A stretch of 64,000 bases of DNA from Streptomyces coacervatus (GTDB lineage Bacteria; Actinomycetota; Actinomycetes; Streptomycetales; Streptomycetaceae), in NCBI RefSeq assembly GCF_029223485.1, contig NZ_JARHTP010000011.1:1-64000 (forward strand), written 5' to 3'. The position numbers and the translations under genes were made by a program. Shown here one piece after another: positions 49,098-57,625 of this stretch. The notes under the pieces were generated by a model. That model saw only the letters and a program-made list of their open reading frames with translations, was not told the origin of the DNA and made no database searches. Every line of letters starts with the position of its first letter. Positions within the stretch are counted from its first letter, which is position 1.

Positions 49098-49106
49098 ACT
49101 TGACAG

Positions 49107-49158
49107 CTTAACAGCGTTAAGGGCACGCTCGGAGCCAAGAGAACTTAACAACGTTAAG
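49107..49158. promoter_or_regulatory. twin TetR operators CTTAAC-N3-GTTAAG
   Basis: CTTAAC-AGC-GTTAAG (49107-49121) and CTTAAC-AAC-GTTAAG (49144-49158) are identical except in the spacer, 37 bp apart. The right one lies 11 bp before the monooxygenase start, and includes part of its ribosome binding region (AAGGAGAG). Confidence 0.85.
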
Positions 49159-49169
49159 GAGAGTGGATC

Positions 49170-50585
49170 ATGAGCACGGTGGACGTGGTGATCGTGGGGG
49201 CGGGCCCGACCGGTCTGGCCCTCGGTGTCGACCTCGCGCGGCGGGGAGTGGACGCGCTGGTCGTGGAGAAGGCGGAGGGGCTGTTCCCGGGTTCGCGCGG
49301 CAAGGGCATCCAGCCGCGCACCCTGGAGGTCCTGGACGACCTCGGGGTGCTGGACGCGATCCTCGCGGGCGGTGGGCGCTACCCGGTCGGCATGATCTGG
49401 CAGAACGGCGAGCGGGTCGGCGAGCACCGGATGTTCGACGCGGACGAGGTGAAGGAGGCGGCCGGGGACTCCGCGTTCACCGAGCCGTGGATGGTGCCGC
49501 AGTGGCGGACGCAGGAGATCCTGTTCACGCGGCTGGAGGAACTGGGAGGGCGGGTGGCCTTCGGCCGGGAGGTCGTCGGGCTCGACCAGGACGAGGACGG
49601 CGTGAGCGTGCGCTTCGCGTCCGGGCCGGACCTGCGCGCCCGGTACGTCGTCGCCGCCGACGGCGGGCGCTCGGCCGTGCGGCGCGCGCTGGGCATCGGC
49701 ATGACCGGCGAGACGGTCGACCCCAACCCGGTCCTGGTCTCGGACGTCCGGATCACCGGCCTGGACCGCGACAACTGGCACATCTTCCCGCCGCACGGGG
49801 ACGGTGACGGCTACCTCTCCATCTGCCCGCTCGCCGGTACGGAGGACTTCCAGCTGGTCGCCCAGTTCCCGGAGGGGACCCCGGTGGACCTGTCCCTGGA
49901 CGGCATCCGCAAGGTCGCCGCCGCGCGCACGCATCTCGTCCCGGACGACGTGACGGAGGTCCGCTGGGCCTCGGAGTTCCGCCCGCGCGCGGCCCTCGCG
50001 GACCGCTTCCGGGCCGGGCGCGTCTTCCTCGCCGGGGACGCGGCGCATGTGCACTCCCCCGCCGGCGGCCAGGGCCTCAACACCAGCGTCCAGGACGCCT
50101 ACAACCTGGGCTGGAAGCTGGGTGCGGTGGTGCGCGGCGGGGCGCCGGCCGCTCTCCTCGACACCTACGAGGAGGAGCGGCGGCCCATCGCCGAACGGAT
50201 GCTCGGGATCTCGACCGGCGTGCACCGGGGCGAGGTGCGGCGCGGGGCGGCGACGGTCCAACTGGGGTTGGGGTACCGGGAGTCGTCACTTTCGCGGGAG
50301 ACGCGGGCGGCTGCGGGTGCGGTGCGGGCGGGTGACCGGGCGCCGGACGCGGTGGTGGGGGGTGTACGGCTCTTCGACGCGTTCCGGGGGCCGCATTGGA
50401 CGCTGGTGGCGCTGGGCGTGGAGGCGCCCGACCTGGGCATGGCGTCGGTGCGGGTTGTCCAGGGCTCCGCCCTGGAGCCGTACGGGGAGGGATTGTTCCT
50501 CGTACGGCCGGATGGGTATGTCGGGTGGGCGGGAGACTCGGCTGCGGAGCTTCGCGACTACGTCACCGGGCTAGGACTCCGCTGA
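49170..50585 (+). CDS. FAD-dependent monooxygenase (PheA/TfdB/RIF-monooxygenase type)
   Basis: 471 residues. FAD-binding GAGPTGLALGVDLARRG at the N-terminus, a GD motif (RVFLAGDAAHVHSPAGGQGLNTSVQDAYNLGWKL) and the DG motif (AADGGRSAVRRALGI). The substrate-binding middle domain and a C-terminal thioredoxin-like fold lacking cysteines complete the class A flavoprotein architecture. Members hydroxylate aromatics; some degrade tetracyclines or rifamycins. The TetR_C-type regulator next door fits an aromatic or polyketide inducer, but no substrate is proven. GGAGAG lies 7 nt before the ATG. Confidence 0.92.
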   Translation: MSTVDVVIVGAGPTGLALGVDLARRGVDALVVEKAEGLFPGSRGKGIQPRTLEVLDDLGVLDAILAGGGRYPVGMIWQNGERVGEHRMFDADEVKEAAGDSAFTEPWMVPQWRTQEILFTRLEELGGRVAFGREVVGLDQDEDGVSVRFASGPDLRARYVVAADGGRSAVRRALGIGMTGETVDPNPVLVSDVRITGLDRDNWHIFPPHGDGDGYLSICPLAGTEDFQLVAQFPEGTPVDLSLDGIRKVAAARTHLVPDDVTEVRWASEFRPRAALADRFRAGRVFLAGDAAHVHSPAGGQGLNTSVQDAYNLGWKLGAVVRGGAPAALLDTYEEERRPIAERMLGISTGVHRGEVRRGAATVQLGLGYRESSLSRETRAAAGAVRAGDRAPDAVVGGVRLFDAFRGPHWTLVALGVEAPDLGMASVRVVQGSALEPYGEGLFLVRPDGYVGWAGDSAAELRDYVTGLGLR

Positions 50586-50620
50586 TAGTGCCACGATCGG
50601 TCGTCTATCGACTGCCGCGC

Positions 50621-50663
50621 CGTCGTGGCTGGTCGCGCAGTTCCCCGCGCCCCTTTAGGGCGC
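50621..50663. repeat. dispersed intergenic repeat, copy 7
   Basis: CGTCGTGGCTGGTCGCGCAG then TTCCCCGCGCCCCTTTAGGG CGC. It abuts the TAG stop of the minus-strand mutase gene (50663-50665). Confidence 0.8.
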
Positions 50664-52243
50664 TAGAACGCGTCCGAGGGGATATAGGTGCCCCAGATCT
50701 CCCGCAGCGCGTTGCACACCTCGCCCACCGTTGCTCGCGCCCGCAGGGCGTCCTTCATCGGGTACAGGACGTTGTCCTCGCCCTCGGCGGCCTTCTTGAG
50801 GGCTGCCAGGGCCGCGTCCACCGCCGGCTGGTCGCGTTCGGCGCGGAGTTTTGCCAGGCGCTCTGCCTGCTGGGCCTCGATGGCCGGGTCGACTCGGAGC
50901 GGCTCGTACGGCTCCTCCTCGTCCAGCTGGAAGCGGTTGACGCCGACCACGACGCGCTCGCCGGAGTCGGTCTCCTGGGCGATGCGGTAGGCGCTGCGCT
51001 CGATCTCGGACTTCTGGAAGCCGTGCTCGATCGCGTTGACCGCGCCGCCCAGCTCCTCCACCTTGGCCATCAGCTCTACGGTGGCCGCCTCCACGTCGTC
51101 CGTCATCTTCTCGATGACGTACGAACCGGCGAACGGGTCGACGGTCGCCGTCACGTCCGTCTCGTAGGCCAGCACCTGCTGGGTACGGAGGGCGAGGCGG
51201 GCGGACTTGTCGGTCGGCAGGGCGATTGCCTCGTCGAAGGAGTTCGTGTGGAGGGACTGCGTGCCGCCGAGGACCGCGGCCAGGCCCTGGACGGCGACCC
51301 GGACCAGGTTCACCTCCGGCTGCTGGGCCGTCAGTTGGACGCCCGCCGTCTGCGTGTGGAAGCGCAGCATCAGGGACTTCGGGTTCTTCGCGCCGAACTC
51401 CTCCTTCATCACGCGGGCCCAAATGCGCCTGGCCGCACGGAACTTGGCGACCTCTTCGAGGATCGTCGTACGGGCCACGAAGAAGAAGGAGAGACGCGGT
51501 GCGAAGTCGTCGACGTCCATGCCGGCGGCAACCGCCGTGCGGACGTACTCGATGCCGTCGGCCAGCGTGAAGGCGATCTCCTGCGCGGGGGAGGCGCCCG
51601 CCTCGGCCATGTGGTAGCCGGAGATCGAGATCGTGTTCCACTTCGGGATCTCGGCCTTGCAGTACTTGAAGATGTCGGCGATCAGGCGCAGGGAGGGCTT
51701 CGGCGGGAAGATGTACGTCCCGCGCGCGATGTACTCCTTCAGCACGTCGTTCTGGATCGTGCCGGTGAGCTGGGAGGCCGGGACGCCCTGCTCCTCGCCG
51801 ACCAGCTGGTACATCAGCAGCAGCAGGGCCGCCGGTGCGTTGATCGTCATCGAGGTCGAGACCTTGTCCAGCGGGATCCCGCCGAACAGCACCCGCATGT
51901 CCTCGACCGAGTCGATCGCCACGCCGACCTTGCCGACCTCGCCGTGTGCGATGGCGGCGTCGGAGTCGTGGCCCATCTGGGTCGGCAGGTCGAAGGCGAC
52001 CGACAGACCCATCGTGCCGTTGGCGATGAGCTGCTTGTAGCGGGCGTTGGACTCCACCGCCGTACCGAAACCGGCGTACTGGCGCATGGTCCAGGGGCGG
52101 CCCGTGTACATCGACGGATAGACGCCGCGGGTGAAGGGGTACGAGCCGGGCTCGCCCAGCTTCTCCGCCGGGTCCCAGCCCGCGAGGCCCTCGGGCCCGT
52201 AGACCGGTTCGATGGGCAGTCCGGACTCCGACTCACGCGCCAT
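50663..52243 (-). CDS. methylmalonyl-CoA mutase large-subunit-type protein (no B12 domain)
   Basis: 526 residues. Only the CoA-substrate TIM barrel is present. Substrate-specificity residues follow methylmalonyl-CoA mutase rather than isobutyryl-CoA mutase: Tyr46 in YPSMYTGRPWTMRQYAG and Arg in YIFPPKPSLR. Other signatures: GLSVAFDLPTQMGHDSD, TISISGYHMAEAGA, FAPRLSFFF, QSLHTNSFDEAIALPT. The ~130-residue cobalamin-binding domain is absent, so a separate B12 subunit must exist elsewhere. S. coelicolor carries such stand-alone subunits (recalled). Isomerises (R)-methylmalonyl-CoA and succinyl-CoA if complete. Confidence 0.9.
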   Translation of the reverse strand: MARESESGLPIEPVYGPEGLAGWDPAEKLGEPGSYPFTRGVYPSMYTGRPWTMRQYAGFGTAVESNARYKQLIANGTMGLSVAFDLPTQMGHDSDAAIAHGEVGKVGVAIDSVEDMRVLFGGIPLDKVSTSMTINAPAALLLLMYQLVGEEQGVPASQLTGTIQNDVLKEYIARGTYIFPPKPSLRLIADIFKYCKAEIPKWNTISISGYHMAEAGASPAQEIAFTLADGIEYVRTAVAAGMDVDDFAPRLSFFFVARTTILEEVAKFRAARRIWARVMKEEFGAKNPKSLMLRFHTQTAGVQLTAQQPEVNLVRVAVQGLAAVLGGTQSLHTNSFDEAIALPTDKSARLALRTQQVLAYETDVTATVDPFAGSYVIEKMTDDVEAATVELMAKVEELGGAVNAIEHGFQKSEIERSAYRIAQETDSGERVVVGVNRFQLDEEEPYEPLRVDPAIEAQQAERLAKLRAERDQPAVDAALAALKKAAEGEDNVLYPMKDALRARATVGEVCNALREIWGTYIPSDAF

Positions 52244-52506
52244 TGGTGTGATGCCTCCCGCTGAGCAATTACGCCGATTGCTCTGTTCACTCGCCAGTTA
52301 CTCGCCAGTACAGACCGACCCTCCTGCGGACTGTAGCGGTGCGCGTGCAGTCGGTGGAGGGGAGCACGCTGGGACCTTCCTCACAGCAGTTTGGCGGTCC
52401 CCGTCACAACCATGCACCGCGGTTCGCAAGCAGTCATCCGCGGGCACCATCTCAGATGACACAGGCGGGGCTGTCGGTTCCATCGGTGAGGACGGCGGGG
52501 GTCGCA

Positions 52507-53346
52507 GTGCGTATGAAGGGCATGGGGAGATCGATCGCCGCTGCGGCGGCACTCGCGGTCCTGGCCACCGTGTGCGGCTGCACCGTGCAGGGCACGGACG
52601 GCAAGGGGCACTCGCCCGTGCACATCGAGCTGCCGGGCAGCAAAACGCCCTCGGCCCCCTCTTCCAAGGCCGGCTCCCACGGCGAGCCGAGCGCGTCTCC
52701 CTCGACCACCGGTCCGGCCGTCCTTTGGTCCCGCGGCGACTCCTCCGACGGCGTGCGCGAACTCCAGGCCCGGCTGCGGCAGGTCGACTGGCTCTTCGAC
52801 GGCCCGACCGGGACGTACGACGACCTGACCGAGAACGCGGTCAAGGGGTTCCAGGGCAAGCGCGGGCTGCCGAAGACCGGGCGGACGGACACCGTCACCT
52901 GGCAGCGGCTGCTGAAGATGACGCACGAGCCCGGGACGTGGGAGCTGTATCTGATGGGCGGCCAGCCCGCCGGCCCGGCGGATCCGCGCTGTCTGACCGG
53001 GCGGGTGCTGTGCATCGACAAGACGACCCGCACCCTGCGCTGGATGATCGACGGGCAGACGGTGTCGACGATGTCGGTCCGCTTCGGCGCGACGGGCACG
53101 CCCACCCGCGAGGGCGTCTTCGATGTGTACTGGAAGTCCCGCCACCACTGGTCGACGCTCTACGACTCGCCCATGCCGTACGCGATGTTCTTCAGCGGCG
53201 GCCAGGCCGTGCACTACTCGTACGACTTCGCGGCCCGCGGTTACGCCGGCGGCTCGCACGGCTGCGTCAATGTCCGGGACGAAGCGGCCATCTCCGACCT
53301 GTACGGGCAGGTGAGGAACGGCGACAAGGTCGTCGTGTACCGGTGA
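52507..53346 (+). CDS. L,D-transpeptidase lipoprotein
   Basis: 279 residues. The lipoprotein signal (SIAAAAALAVLATVCGC, Cys25 as lipid anchor) is followed by a Ser/Pro linker. A PG_binding_1 domain (GVRELQARLRQVDWLFDGPTGTYDDLTENAVKGFQGKRGLP) lies at about residues 80-135. A YkuD domain with catalytic GSHGCVNVRD (Cys ~residue 257) and the preceding HYSY closes the chain. The enzyme forms 3-3 cross-links in peptidoglycan outside the membrane. GTG 52507 and ATG 52513 are equally good starts. The 263-bp gap upstream holds no other gene. Confidence 0.9.
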   Translation: MRMKGMGRSIAAAAALAVLATVCGCTVQGTDGKGHSPVHIELPGSKTPSAPSSKAGSHGEPSASPSTTGPAVLWSRGDSSDGVRELQARLRQVDWLFDGPTGTYDDLTENAVKGFQGKRGLPKTGRTDTVTWQRLLKMTHEPGTWELYLMGGQPAGPADPRCLTGRVLCIDKTTRTLRWMIDGQTVSTMSVRFGATGTPTREGVFDVYWKSRHHWSTLYDSPMPYAMFFSGGQAVHYSYDFAARGYAGGSHGCVNVRDEAAISDLYGQVRNGDKVVVYR

Positions 53347-53370
53347 GGCCGAGCGGCCTGAGAGGTGTGG

Positions 53371-53409
53371 GGCGCGGGCGGGACCGGGGGAACGTGTCCC
53401 GCCCGCGCC
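53371..53409 (+). terminator. hairpin terminator after the L,D-transpeptidase gene
   Basis: GGCGCGGGCGGGAC (53371-53384) pairs with GTCCCGCCCGCGCC (53396-53409). It follows the stop by 24 nt. Confidence 0.75.
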
Positions 53410-53552
53410 GAGGTGCACGAGCCGTGGGTACGGGGGGAACCCCGGCTCTGTGCGACGGCCGATGACCAGTCGGCTCACTCAGTACTGCGCGGGTACGGCC
53501 GAAAACGTTACTGGCGGGGCCAAGAAATTTTCGCGGACCGTAAAACCGCAGG

Positions 53553-54599
53553 TCAGAGCGCGCTGTACGTCGGGGTCGGCGTCGGCGACGGGGTCCGCGC
53601 CGGCAGCTGCTGCCTCGGCAGGAGGGGCGGGAAGGGCGTGAGAGGGGACGGCGTGACGGTGGGGCGGCCTGGGGCTATGTGATGGCCGTCGCCGTCACCG
53701 CCCTGGTCTCCCTGGTCGCCGCCCTTGCCGTTCTTGTTGCCCTGGTCGCCCTGGTCGCCCTTGCTCTTGCCCTTGTCGTCCTTGTCGTCGCCGCTGCGGG
53801 CCGTGCCGTCGGTGCCGGCGAGGACGTTCTGGCAGTACTTCCAGACTCGGCCCGTACCGGAGCCGCCGGCCGCGCCCTCCAGGGCCCGCTTGCGGTCGCC
53901 CGTGAGCCGCTTGCCGTCGCGCACGTCGCGGCAGGCCGACGTGGCCCCCAGCCACCAGCCGCCGCCGGTCGCCTGCCCGTCCTCGGTGCCGGAGCCGGGC
54001 TTGGCCGACTTGCCGCCGCCGGCCGAGCCGTGCGGGGTCGTCGGGACGGTGGAAGGGGAACTGGAGCCCTCGGGTTCGGGATCGCCCAGGGCGCTGTTCG
54101 GCGAGGGCGACACCAGCGGGCGGTCCGGGCTCACACCGGCCGAGACCGAGGCGGCGGGGCCGGGATCGTCGTGACGGAACGGCGTCGGGAGCACTCCGGT
54201 CGTCGTCGCGAACGCGACTCCGCCGACCATGCCGGCCGCCAGCACGGCCGTCAGCCCGAAGCGGGCGGGCCGGGCCCAGCGGGAGCGCCGGGAATCCGGG
54301 ACCGGGCCGCCGATGCGGACGAGCCCGGCATCGGAGGTCCGAGGGCGGGCGCGGTGGCTGCCGGCGGGGTCCTGCCCGGCGTGCGCACCGGACCGGGCCG
54401 CGCGGAAGGCGGCCAGCGCGGCGGCCTCGCCGGGGAGTTCGGCGCTGCTCAGCGAGGGCTCGACGACCAGCCCTTCAAGGGTCTTCGCGAGCCGTTCGGC
54501 CTGGTCACGGGAGGCGGCCTCGACAGCTTCGAGTGACTCTCCGCGCAGCAAAAGCTCCGCTGTTTCGCGGTCCAGCCACCTGCTGTGCTCGTCGGCCAT
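53553..54599 (-). CDS. anti-sigma-like membrane protein, partner of the ECF sigma factor
   Basis: 348 residues. Cytoplasmic N-terminus with WLDRETAELLLRGESLEAVEAASRDQAERLAKTLEGL and EAAALAAFRAAR, then one membrane segment FGLTAVLAAGMVGGVAFATTTG (~residues 113-134). A long Pro/Ser/Gly-rich extracytoplasmic part follows, including CRDVRDGKRLTGDRKRALEGAAGG...VWKYCQNVL with two cysteines. The tail is Gly/Asp/Lys-rich. A second protein with the same plan lies at 61683. ATG overlaps the sigma stop (TGATG), so the two are co-translated. Called anti-sigma by position and layout; no zinc motif is present. Confidence 0.75.
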   Translation of the reverse strand: MADEHSRWLDRETAELLLRGESLEAVEAASRDQAERLAKTLEGLVVEPSLSSAELPGEAAALAAFRAARSGAHAGQDPAGSHRARPRTSDAGLVRIGGPVPDSRRSRWARPARFGLTAVLAAGMVGGVAFATTTGVLPTPFRHDDPGPAASVSAGVSPDRPLVSPSPNSALGDPEPEGSSSPSTVPTTPHGSAGGGKSAKPGSGTEDGQATGGGWWLGATSACRDVRDGKRLTGDRKRALEGAAGGSGTGRVWKYCQNVLAGTDGTARSGDDKDDKGKSKGDQGDQGNKNGKGGDQGDQGGDGDGHHIAPGRPTVTPSPLTPFPPLLPRQQLPARTPSPTPTPTYSAL

Positions 54600-55261
54600 C
54601 ACATGTCCTTCTGCGTCCGCGCAACGCTTTGCGTCACACTCGCGGACGTCACCGCGCGGCCGCGCGGTTCTCTCTGGGGCGGCAGCCCGTCCAGGCCGCC
54701 GGTCGATTCCGGATCCGCGCCGAGCAGTTCCGCGAGCCGCTTCAGACCGCGGTGCGCCGCCGTACGTACGGCACCCGGGCGCTTGCCGAGGGTCTCGGCG
54801 GCGGTCTTGGCGTCGAGGCCCACGACGACGCGCAGCACGACGGCCTCGGCCTGGTCCTGCGGCAGCCGGGCGATCAGGGAGAGTGTGTGGTCGGTGGCCA
54901 GGGACTCGATGGCCTCACCGGCGGTGTCGGACTCGGCGGGCCTGCCGGTCAGTTCCGTCTCGTCGCCGCCGATCGCGGGGCGGCGGCCGCGCATACGTAT
55001 GTGATCGAGCGCACGGTTGCGGGCTATCCGGGCGGCCCAGCCGCGGAAGCGGTCCGCGTCGCCGCTGAACCGGTCGAGATCACGGGCGATCTGCAGCCAG
55101 GCCTCGGACGCGACGTCCTCGGCGTCCGGGTCGCCGACCAGTGTCCGGACATATCCGAGCAGGCGTGGGTGCACCGCCCGGTACACAGTCCGGAACGCGG
55201 TCTCGTTCCCGTCCTGTGCCGCAAGCACCGCGGCGGTCAGCTCCGCGTCGTCCCCCAGCAC
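54599..55261 (-). CDS. ECF-family RNA polymerase sigma factor
   Basis: 220 residues. Region 2: ETAFRTVYRAVHPRLLGYVRTLVGDPDAEDVASEAWLQIARDLDRFSGDADRFRGWAARIARNRALDHIR. Region 4: LIARLPQDQAEAVVLRVVVGLDAKTAAETLGKRPGAVRTAAHRGLKRLAELLG. GTG 55261 has GAGGATCC upstream; longer frames pass through a 17-bp tandem repeat. The partner is the membrane protein encoded immediately downstream. A paralogue with its own partner is at 62538. The regulon is unknown. Confidence 0.92.
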   Translation of the reverse strand: MLGDDAELTAAVLAAQDGNETAFRTVYRAVHPRLLGYVRTLVGDPDAEDVASEAWLQIARDLDRFSGDADRFRGWAARIARNRALDHIRMRGRRPAIGGDETELTGRPAESDTAGEAIESLATDHTLSLIARLPQDQAEAVVLRVVVGLDAKTAAETLGKRPGAVRTAAHRGLKRLAELLGADPESTGGLDGLPPQREPRGRAVTSASVTQSVARTQKDM

Positions 55262-55309
55262 CCGATGGATCCTCGTTAGATGGTTGCGGCTGCAAGGCCG
55301 CCGATCATT

Positions 55310-55360
55310 GCGATGGTCATGCGTCTGCGATGGTCGTACGTCTGCGATCGCCGTTCGTCT
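55310..55360. repeat. three 17-bp tandem repeats upstream of the ECF sigma gene
   Basis: Units begin at 55310, 55327 and 55344 and share GCGAT...GTCT: GCGATGGTCATGCGTCT, GCGATGGTCGTACGTCT, GCGATCGCCGTTCGTCT. They sit 49-99 bp upstream of the sigma start. The 545-bp gap 55262-55806 otherwise holds one copy of the 29-bp repeat and an integrase remnant. Confidence 0.75.
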
Positions 55361-55548
55361 TCCCGCGCCCGGCGCGAAAGGCACGTTACGACCTGAAACC
55401 GCTGCTCGTCCACGTCCGTACAACCTCTACCCACCCTACGACGGGGCAGGCTGTACCCGGGGTGTGACAGAAACCGCACTCACGGCGCTGTAGGAAGTAC
55501 GGGCCGCCGCGCGGCCCGACCGCGCGACGGCCGGGGCCTCTCCTGTGG

Positions 55549-55577
55549 GGGGTGGCGGCCCCGGCCGTTGCTTCGGT
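55549..55577. repeat. 29-bp direct repeat, left copy
   Basis: GGGGTGGCGGCCCCGGCCGT followed by TGCTTCGGT, identical to 61551-61579. It marks the left edge of the 6-kb block. Confidence 0.8.
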
Positions 55578-55639
55578 TTCGGGGCTTCCCGGACATCGGC
55601 CTTCGGCCCCCTTCGCCCCGACGCTGACCGTGGTGGGCT

Positions 55640-55770
55640 GTGTTGTGACCCGGTGAGTGGTGCCCACGTTCGCGGAGACCTCCACGAGGTTCTCCCCCGC
55701 GTCCAGGTCGTCGGTGACCTCTCAGTGACGCCAGTCGTGGATGCGGAACTTTTCGGGGAGGTTGATATTC
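55640..55770 (-). pseudogene. remnant of a tyrosine recombinase (integrase) C-terminus
   Basis: On the minus strand the translation reads FRIHDWRH, then a TGA stop (55724-55722), then EVTDDLDAGENLVEVSANVG. This is like the family C-terminal motif HDLRHTxxTLxLxAGxxxxxVxxxxGH. The stop and the missing rest of the gene show decay. Confidence 0.6.
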
Positions 55771-55806
55771 CGTGGACGGGTTCTCGACGATGCGGATGTT
55801 CCGGGG

Positions 55807-56406
55807 TCACACGCCGTCGGCGCGGATCATCCGCCGTACCAGGTCCACCCAGGTGGCCTGGAGGCGTGCCACGGGGACTTCGCACCCGACGTGCAGGTAG
55901 TCCGTCGTCTCGAAGGTCGCGAAGGCGAGCAGGGCGTGGGCGAGCATGTCGTGGTCGCCGTCAACTCCTGCCTCTCGTAGGAGAGTTGATACGTGCTGGT
56001 GGAAGGCGCGGCCGGTGTCGGAGGCGTGGCGACGTTCGTGCAGCACCTGGCGCCCGAGCGCGGCACCCAGGTCCGCGTCGGCGGCGATGCGCTCGATCAG
56101 GGCACCGCCGAACGCCTCCAGCCGCTCCCTCGGGGGTGCGCCCGGACCCAGCGGCGGGGCACCTTCGGTGTACGCCTGATGGAACGCGGCCTCGGCCTCG
56201 CCGAGGAGGGCGAGCAGGAGTCCGTCGCGGTCGCCGAACCGGCGGAAGAGCGTGCCCTTGCCGACTCCGGCGGCCTCCGCGACCTCCCGCATCGTCACGT
56301 GCTCGGCCCCGTGCTCGGCCACCAGCCGGGCGGCCGCCTCCAGCAGCCGGGCGCGGTTGCGGGCGGCATCGGCCCGCTCGGCGGCGGTGCCGTCCGGAGC
56401 GTCCAT
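55807..56406 (-). CDS. TetR-family transcriptional regulator
   Basis: 199 residues. HTH: RARLLEAAARLVAEHGAEHVTMREVAEAAGVGKGTLFRRFGDRDGLLLALLGEAEAAFHQAY. The helical C-terminal domain includes RIAADADLGAALGRQVLHERRHAS and HVSTLLREAGVDGDHDMLAHALLAF. ATG 56406 is chosen; longer frames are non-coding-like. Together with the integrase remnant it begins the acquired block. The target is unknown; an adjacent divergent gene is lacking. Confidence 0.88.
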   Translation of the reverse strand: MDAPDGTAAERADAARNRARLLEAAARLVAEHGAEHVTMREVAEAAGVGKGTLFRRFGDRDGLLLALLGEAEAAFHQAYTEGAPPLGPGAPPRERLEAFGGALIERIAADADLGAALGRQVLHERRHASDTGRAFHQHVSTLLREAGVDGDHDMLAHALLAFATFETTDYLHVGCEVPVARLQATWVDLVRRMIRADGV

Positions 56407-56655
56407 CACGGTGTTCCTGTCACTTGTGCCGAGGGGGTGGCCGGTGCGCAGGTCGAGGCGGGAGGCGTGCAGCCGGCACTCGACGGTGAAGCCGTCCACT
56501 TCCCCCGGTTCACAGGGGTGCGTCGGGCGGCGGGCTACGGCGTCCGGCCCGGAGAGGCACGTGTGAGGGGGCTGATCGCCGAGGCCGGCGACGCGGCGCC
56601 GGGCCGTGACCCGGCCTCGGTCCGAAGCGGCCTCGGCGGATGGGCCCAAGCCTCG

Positions 56656-57495
56656 TCAGGGGGTGAGCTGCTGGTGCCCTATGACCGAGAGCAGTTCCAG
56701 CTTGCTGTGGCTTTCCGTGCCGGGGCGGGTGGTCAGCACCACCAGGGTCTGGGCACGGTTCTCGGTGAACAGGACCTGGCCGTCGACATCGATGCGGCCG
56801 AGTTCGGGATGGAGGATGGTCTTGCCCTCGTCGTAGCGCTGGGCGACCTCCTGGAGTTCCCACAGGCGGACGAACTCGGGGCTGTGTTCCTGGAGTTCGG
56901 CGAGGATCCGGGTGGCCCGGGGGATGTCGCTGCCGGCGGTCAGCGCGACCCGCAGACGGGCTGCCTGGGCACGGCCGTGGCGTTCGTGGTCCTCCTCGGG
57001 ATACACCAGGCGCTCGGCGGGGTCCATGAACCAGCGGTAGTAGGCGCTGCGGGCCAGGCCGCTGTGCCGGGTCTGGTCGCCGAGCAGGGCGATGGCCAGC
57101 GCGTTCATCGCGAGGGTGTCGGCCATGTCGGTCAGCACCAGGGCCGGGGAGTCGTCCAGCCGGTCCAGCACCCGCATCAGCGTCGGGCTGACGTGCTCGG
57201 AGCGGTGGAAACGGGCCGGGGCGTTGTGGCCGATGAGGACGAAGAGGTGGTCGCGCTCGTCCAGGGTCAGCCGCAGCGCCCGGGCGAGAGCGGTGGTGAT
57301 CTGGACGGAGGGCTGCGGGGCGCGCTGCTGTTCCAGGCGGGCGTAGTAGTCGGTGGACATGCCGGCGAGCTGGGCGACCTCCTCGCGGCGCAGACCCTGG
57401 GTACGCCTGCGCTCCCCCTCGACCAGCCCGACATCACGCGGGCGCAGTGCCTCACGCCGGTGGCGCAGGAATTCCGCCAGTTCCTTCTTGTCCAT
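56656..57495 (-). CDS. XRE-family regulator with MmyB-like ligand domain
   Basis: 279 residues. HTH: LAEFLRHRREALRPRDVGL...RRRTQGLRREEVAQLAGMSTDYYARLEQQRAPQPSVQITTALARALRL. The MmyB-like C-terminal domain contains PALVLTDMADTLAMNALAIALLGDQ, RSAYYRWFMDPAERLVYPEEDHE, and the closing GTESHSKLELLSVIG. This class controls a short-chain dehydrogenase or similar gene nearby and binds a palindrome. Two ATCCATGGAT sites occur here, one 46 bp before this start. ATG 57495 has GAGG upstream. Divergent from the hydrolase operon. Confidence 0.92.
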   Translation of the reverse strand: MDKKELAEFLRHRREALRPRDVGLVEGERRRTQGLRREEVAQLAGMSTDYYARLEQQRAPQPSVQITTALARALRLTLDERDHLFVLIGHNAPARFHRSEHVSPTLMRVLDRLDDSPALVLTDMADTLAMNALAIALLGDQTRHSGLARSAYYRWFMDPAERLVYPEEDHERHGRAQAARLRVALTAGSDIPRATRILAELQEHSPEFVRLWELQEVAQRYDEGKTILHPELGRIDVDGQVLFTENRAQTLVVLTTRPGTESHSKLELLSVIGHQQLTP

Positions 57496-57541
57496 GCCCA
57501 CCATCCTCACCGCTCGCCGCCCGGCTATCCAGAGACCGCCG

Positions 57542-57590
57542 ATCCATGGATGAACCGTCTCTCCCACCCGCGCGAAGACGCTCATACGGT
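57542..57590 (+). promoter_or_regulatory. ATCCATGGAT operator and -10 of the hydrolase operon
   Basis: The perfect palindrome ATCCATGGAT (57542-57551) is followed by GAACCGTCTCTCCC and, 33 bp later, by TACGGTCGA (57585-57593). The same order occurs in front of the SDR gene at 61106-61054. Confidence 0.75.
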
Positions 57591-57625
57591 CGACGCCAGC
57601 ATCTCCCGACCGAACGGAAGAGCAG

